Notes under the pieces: model-generated | What the model saw: the letters and a program-made list of their open reading frames with translations, nothing else | The model's database searches: none | What the model was told of the DNA's origin: nothing | Part shown: positions 13,356-14,571 of the stretch, piece by piece | Layout: the number at the start of each line of letters is the position of its first letter | How positions within the stretch are numbered: position 1 is the stretch's first letter | Translations under genes and position numbers: made by a program | Assembly (NCBI GenBank): GCA_046714215.1 | Contig: JBKKBM010000079.1 | Span: 1 to 14,571 of the forward strand | Length of the DNA: 14,571 bases | Direction: 5' to 3' | From: DATLCI01 sp046714215 | GTDB taxonomy: Bacteria; Acidobacteriota; Terriglobia; Terriglobales; Acidobacteriaceae

Positions 13356-14498
13356 CTACTTCGGATCCTCCACTGGACGCGCGGCGCCAGTCACTTGGAG
13401 TGACTCCGCCGCGTAGTCCTTGCCGGTAAAGATGGCGACGATGCTGACTTCCGCACCGATCACCAATTCATCCGTTACCGTCTGCGCGTTGGGCCGGAAG
13501 CGTACTTCATAGAGGCGGCTGTCGGCGCGATTCTCCACGCCCAGCAATCCGGAGCGCAGGTCAATGTGGGTGATCGTGCCATAGAAGGTGAACTTGGTTC
13601 CGGGCACTGCGATCAGGTCTACGTCTTTCAGGTCTGAGCGCTTTCCCTTGGCTGGTTGGAAGGTGACGCTGACGATGGCGTTGTTCCGCAGGTCAGCCAT
13701 GGAGCCGGGCTGGTCGCCGCGCCGGAAAGCGGTTTGCGAGGTAACGCGGAACATCAGCGGCTTGGCGGAGATAGGTTCGCGCAGAGTCAGCTCGCCGTTG
13801 TTGGGGTTGTAGGCGATCACCTGTCCGCTGGCCGCCGCAATGGGTTTCTCTGACTGTACCCGCACGCTGCGCGCAAAGATCTTGCCCTGGTCGAGTTGTG
13901 AATCCACGTAGACGCGGTCACCCTTCTTCACCGCCAGTTGGGTAGTCTCTACGCCGTCGCGGTAAAAATGCGAGCGCTCGTCAAAGACCATCTTCATCTT
14001 GCCGCCGCCAAAAATGCTGACTTCCATCCGATTGCGGATCTGGTCGATGTTCTTGACCTGGCCGCCGATGAGCGCAACCTTACCCTTGGGTGCGGGGGGC
14101 GGGGCGAGTAATGCATCCGCGGCAACGATATCTTTCGGCGTGGCCATGGTCTTGGTGGTCGGCGGACCCAAGGGCTTCTTCTTCCCGGGCACGTCGTCGC
14201 CGAGAATAACGTCAGACTCAGGATTCTGCTGCTTCGTGTTCTGGTCTTTCTTCTGCTCTGGCTTCTGCTCTGGCTTCTCCGTCGCCTTTTCATTCGCGTC
14301 GGCGGCCTGCTTGTCTTCGGCAGTTTGCTGAGCGTCGACTTCCGCGGTTTTAGCGGCGTCAGCGGCGGGAGGCGGTGCGGCGGGCGCGGGCGCAGTGGTG
14401 GCCGGGGTCGTCTGGGCCACACCCATCAAGCCCAGCATCACAGTAGCCAGGAAAAGGTGAAAGACCTGTAGGGGAAAAAGATGCATTGCGGCGCTCAT
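13356..14498 (-). CDS. Secreted DUF5666-like protein with a long charged spacer
   Basis: 380 residues from ATG at 14498. Residues about 5-29 are a hydrophobic signal sequence ending GVAQTT. Residues 30-95 are an Ala/Pro/Glu/Lys/Gln low-complexity spacer, including KPEQ repeated twice. The C-terminal part is all-beta in look, with repeated short OB-like units: GGQVKNIDQIRNRMEVSIF (145-163) leading to DRVYVDSQLDQGKIFARSV, SGQVIAYNPNNGELTLRE (224-241), and YGTITHIDLRSGLLGVE (306-322). These G-x-V/I-x-x-I-D phrases match DUF5666, a family of secreted bacterial proteins of unknown role. The frame stays open to the right edge (TTG 14564), so the start could be upstream; the signal peptide favours 14498, with ATG 14486 as the next choice. 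Confidence 0.75.
   Translation of the reverse strand: MSAAMHLFPLQVFHLFLATVMLGLMGVAQTTPATTAPAPAAPPPAADAAKTAEVDAQQTAEDKQAADANEKATEKPEQKPEQKKDQNTKQQNPESDVILGDDVPGKKKPLGPPTTKTMATPKDIVAADALLAPPPAPKGKVALIGGQVKNIDQIRNRMEVSIFGGGKMKMVFDERSHFYRDGVETTQLAVKKGDRVYVDSQLDQGKIFARSVRVQSEKPIAAASGQVIAYNPNNGELTLREPISAKPLMFRVTSQTAFRRGDQPGSMADLRNNAIVSVTFQPAKGKRSDLKDVDLIAVPGTKFTFYGTITHIDLRSGLLGVENRADSRLYEVRFRPNAQTVTDELVIGAEVSIVAIFTGKDYAAESLQVTGAARPVEDPK
14251..14274. repeat. Tandem 12-nt duplication in coding sequence
   Basis: TTCTGCTCTGGC occurs twice in direct succession (14251-14262 and 14263-14274). It encodes KPEQ-KPEQ in the disordered spacer of the DUF5666-like protein. Slippage in such a spacer is frame-neutral and could vary in length between strains. 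Confidence 0.75.
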
Positions 14499-14571
14499 GC
14501 GAGGGAAGGTTAAAAGCGGTTGGATGCAGACAGCACCTCCGGGGGATTCCAGCCTCAGGCTCAAATCTGCA

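Noticed and set aside
14535..14540. Perfect GGAGGT on the minus strand near the start of the DUF5666-like gene
   Set aside because: No in-frame start codon lies 5-10 nt downstream; the plausible ATG is 37 nt away, so it is probably coincidental.

Overview
The window is GC-rich, compactly coded bacterial chromosome with no rRNA, tRNA, CRISPR array, transposase or phage gene that I can see. It most resembles an Acidobacteriota genome (Terriglobia-like). This rests on short palindromic GGCT-AA/GA-AGCC intergenic repeats, a CTTCGACTACGCTCAGGATGACA-type dispersed repeat, secreted Pro/Ala/Lys-rich proteins with DUF5666-like or PpiC-like domains, and menaquinone-type methyltransferase and aspartate oxidase genes. 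The assignment is an inference from style, not from a marker gene.

Left block (1-2827, all minus strand, probably one transcription unit): a cation diffusion facilitator with an unusually long C-terminus, an OsmC-type thiol peroxidase 5 nt behind it, a small glutaredoxin, and an EamA/DMT permease that runs off the left edge. The glutaredoxin is the highlight. Its reading frame (926 down to 681) is intact except for one in-frame TGA at 876-878, exactly where the first Cys of the CxxC redox motif should be (U-P-P-C). The mRNA just after the TGA can fold into hairpins whose loops begin with GG, as in bacterial SECIS elements. I read it as a selenoprotein that an ordinary gene finder would miss.

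Middle block (2964-8661): a secreted PpiC/SurA-like peptidyl-prolyl isomerase followed after 4 nt by an extended-SDR sugar-nucleotide epimerase-like protein (plus strand). Facing them on the minus strand is an aroB-ubiE pair with overlapping ends (shikimate and menaquinone branches). Next comes nadB (plus), divergent from aroB. The epimerase and ubiE converge and share a CTAG palindrome that gives each its TAG stop.

Right block (8662-14571): a short repeat-rich convergent spacer, lgt (prolipoprotein diacylglyceryl transferase, with altered catalytic-site residues), a secreted protein of unknown function upstream of it, a divergent MFS exporter, an orphan plant-type O-methyltransferase, a YjbQ/UPF0047 protein, and a secreted DUF5666-like protein at the right edge. 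These look like ordinary chromosomal housekeeping and envelope genes rather than a defence or mobile island. The redox/selenoprotein operon is the part most worth following up.
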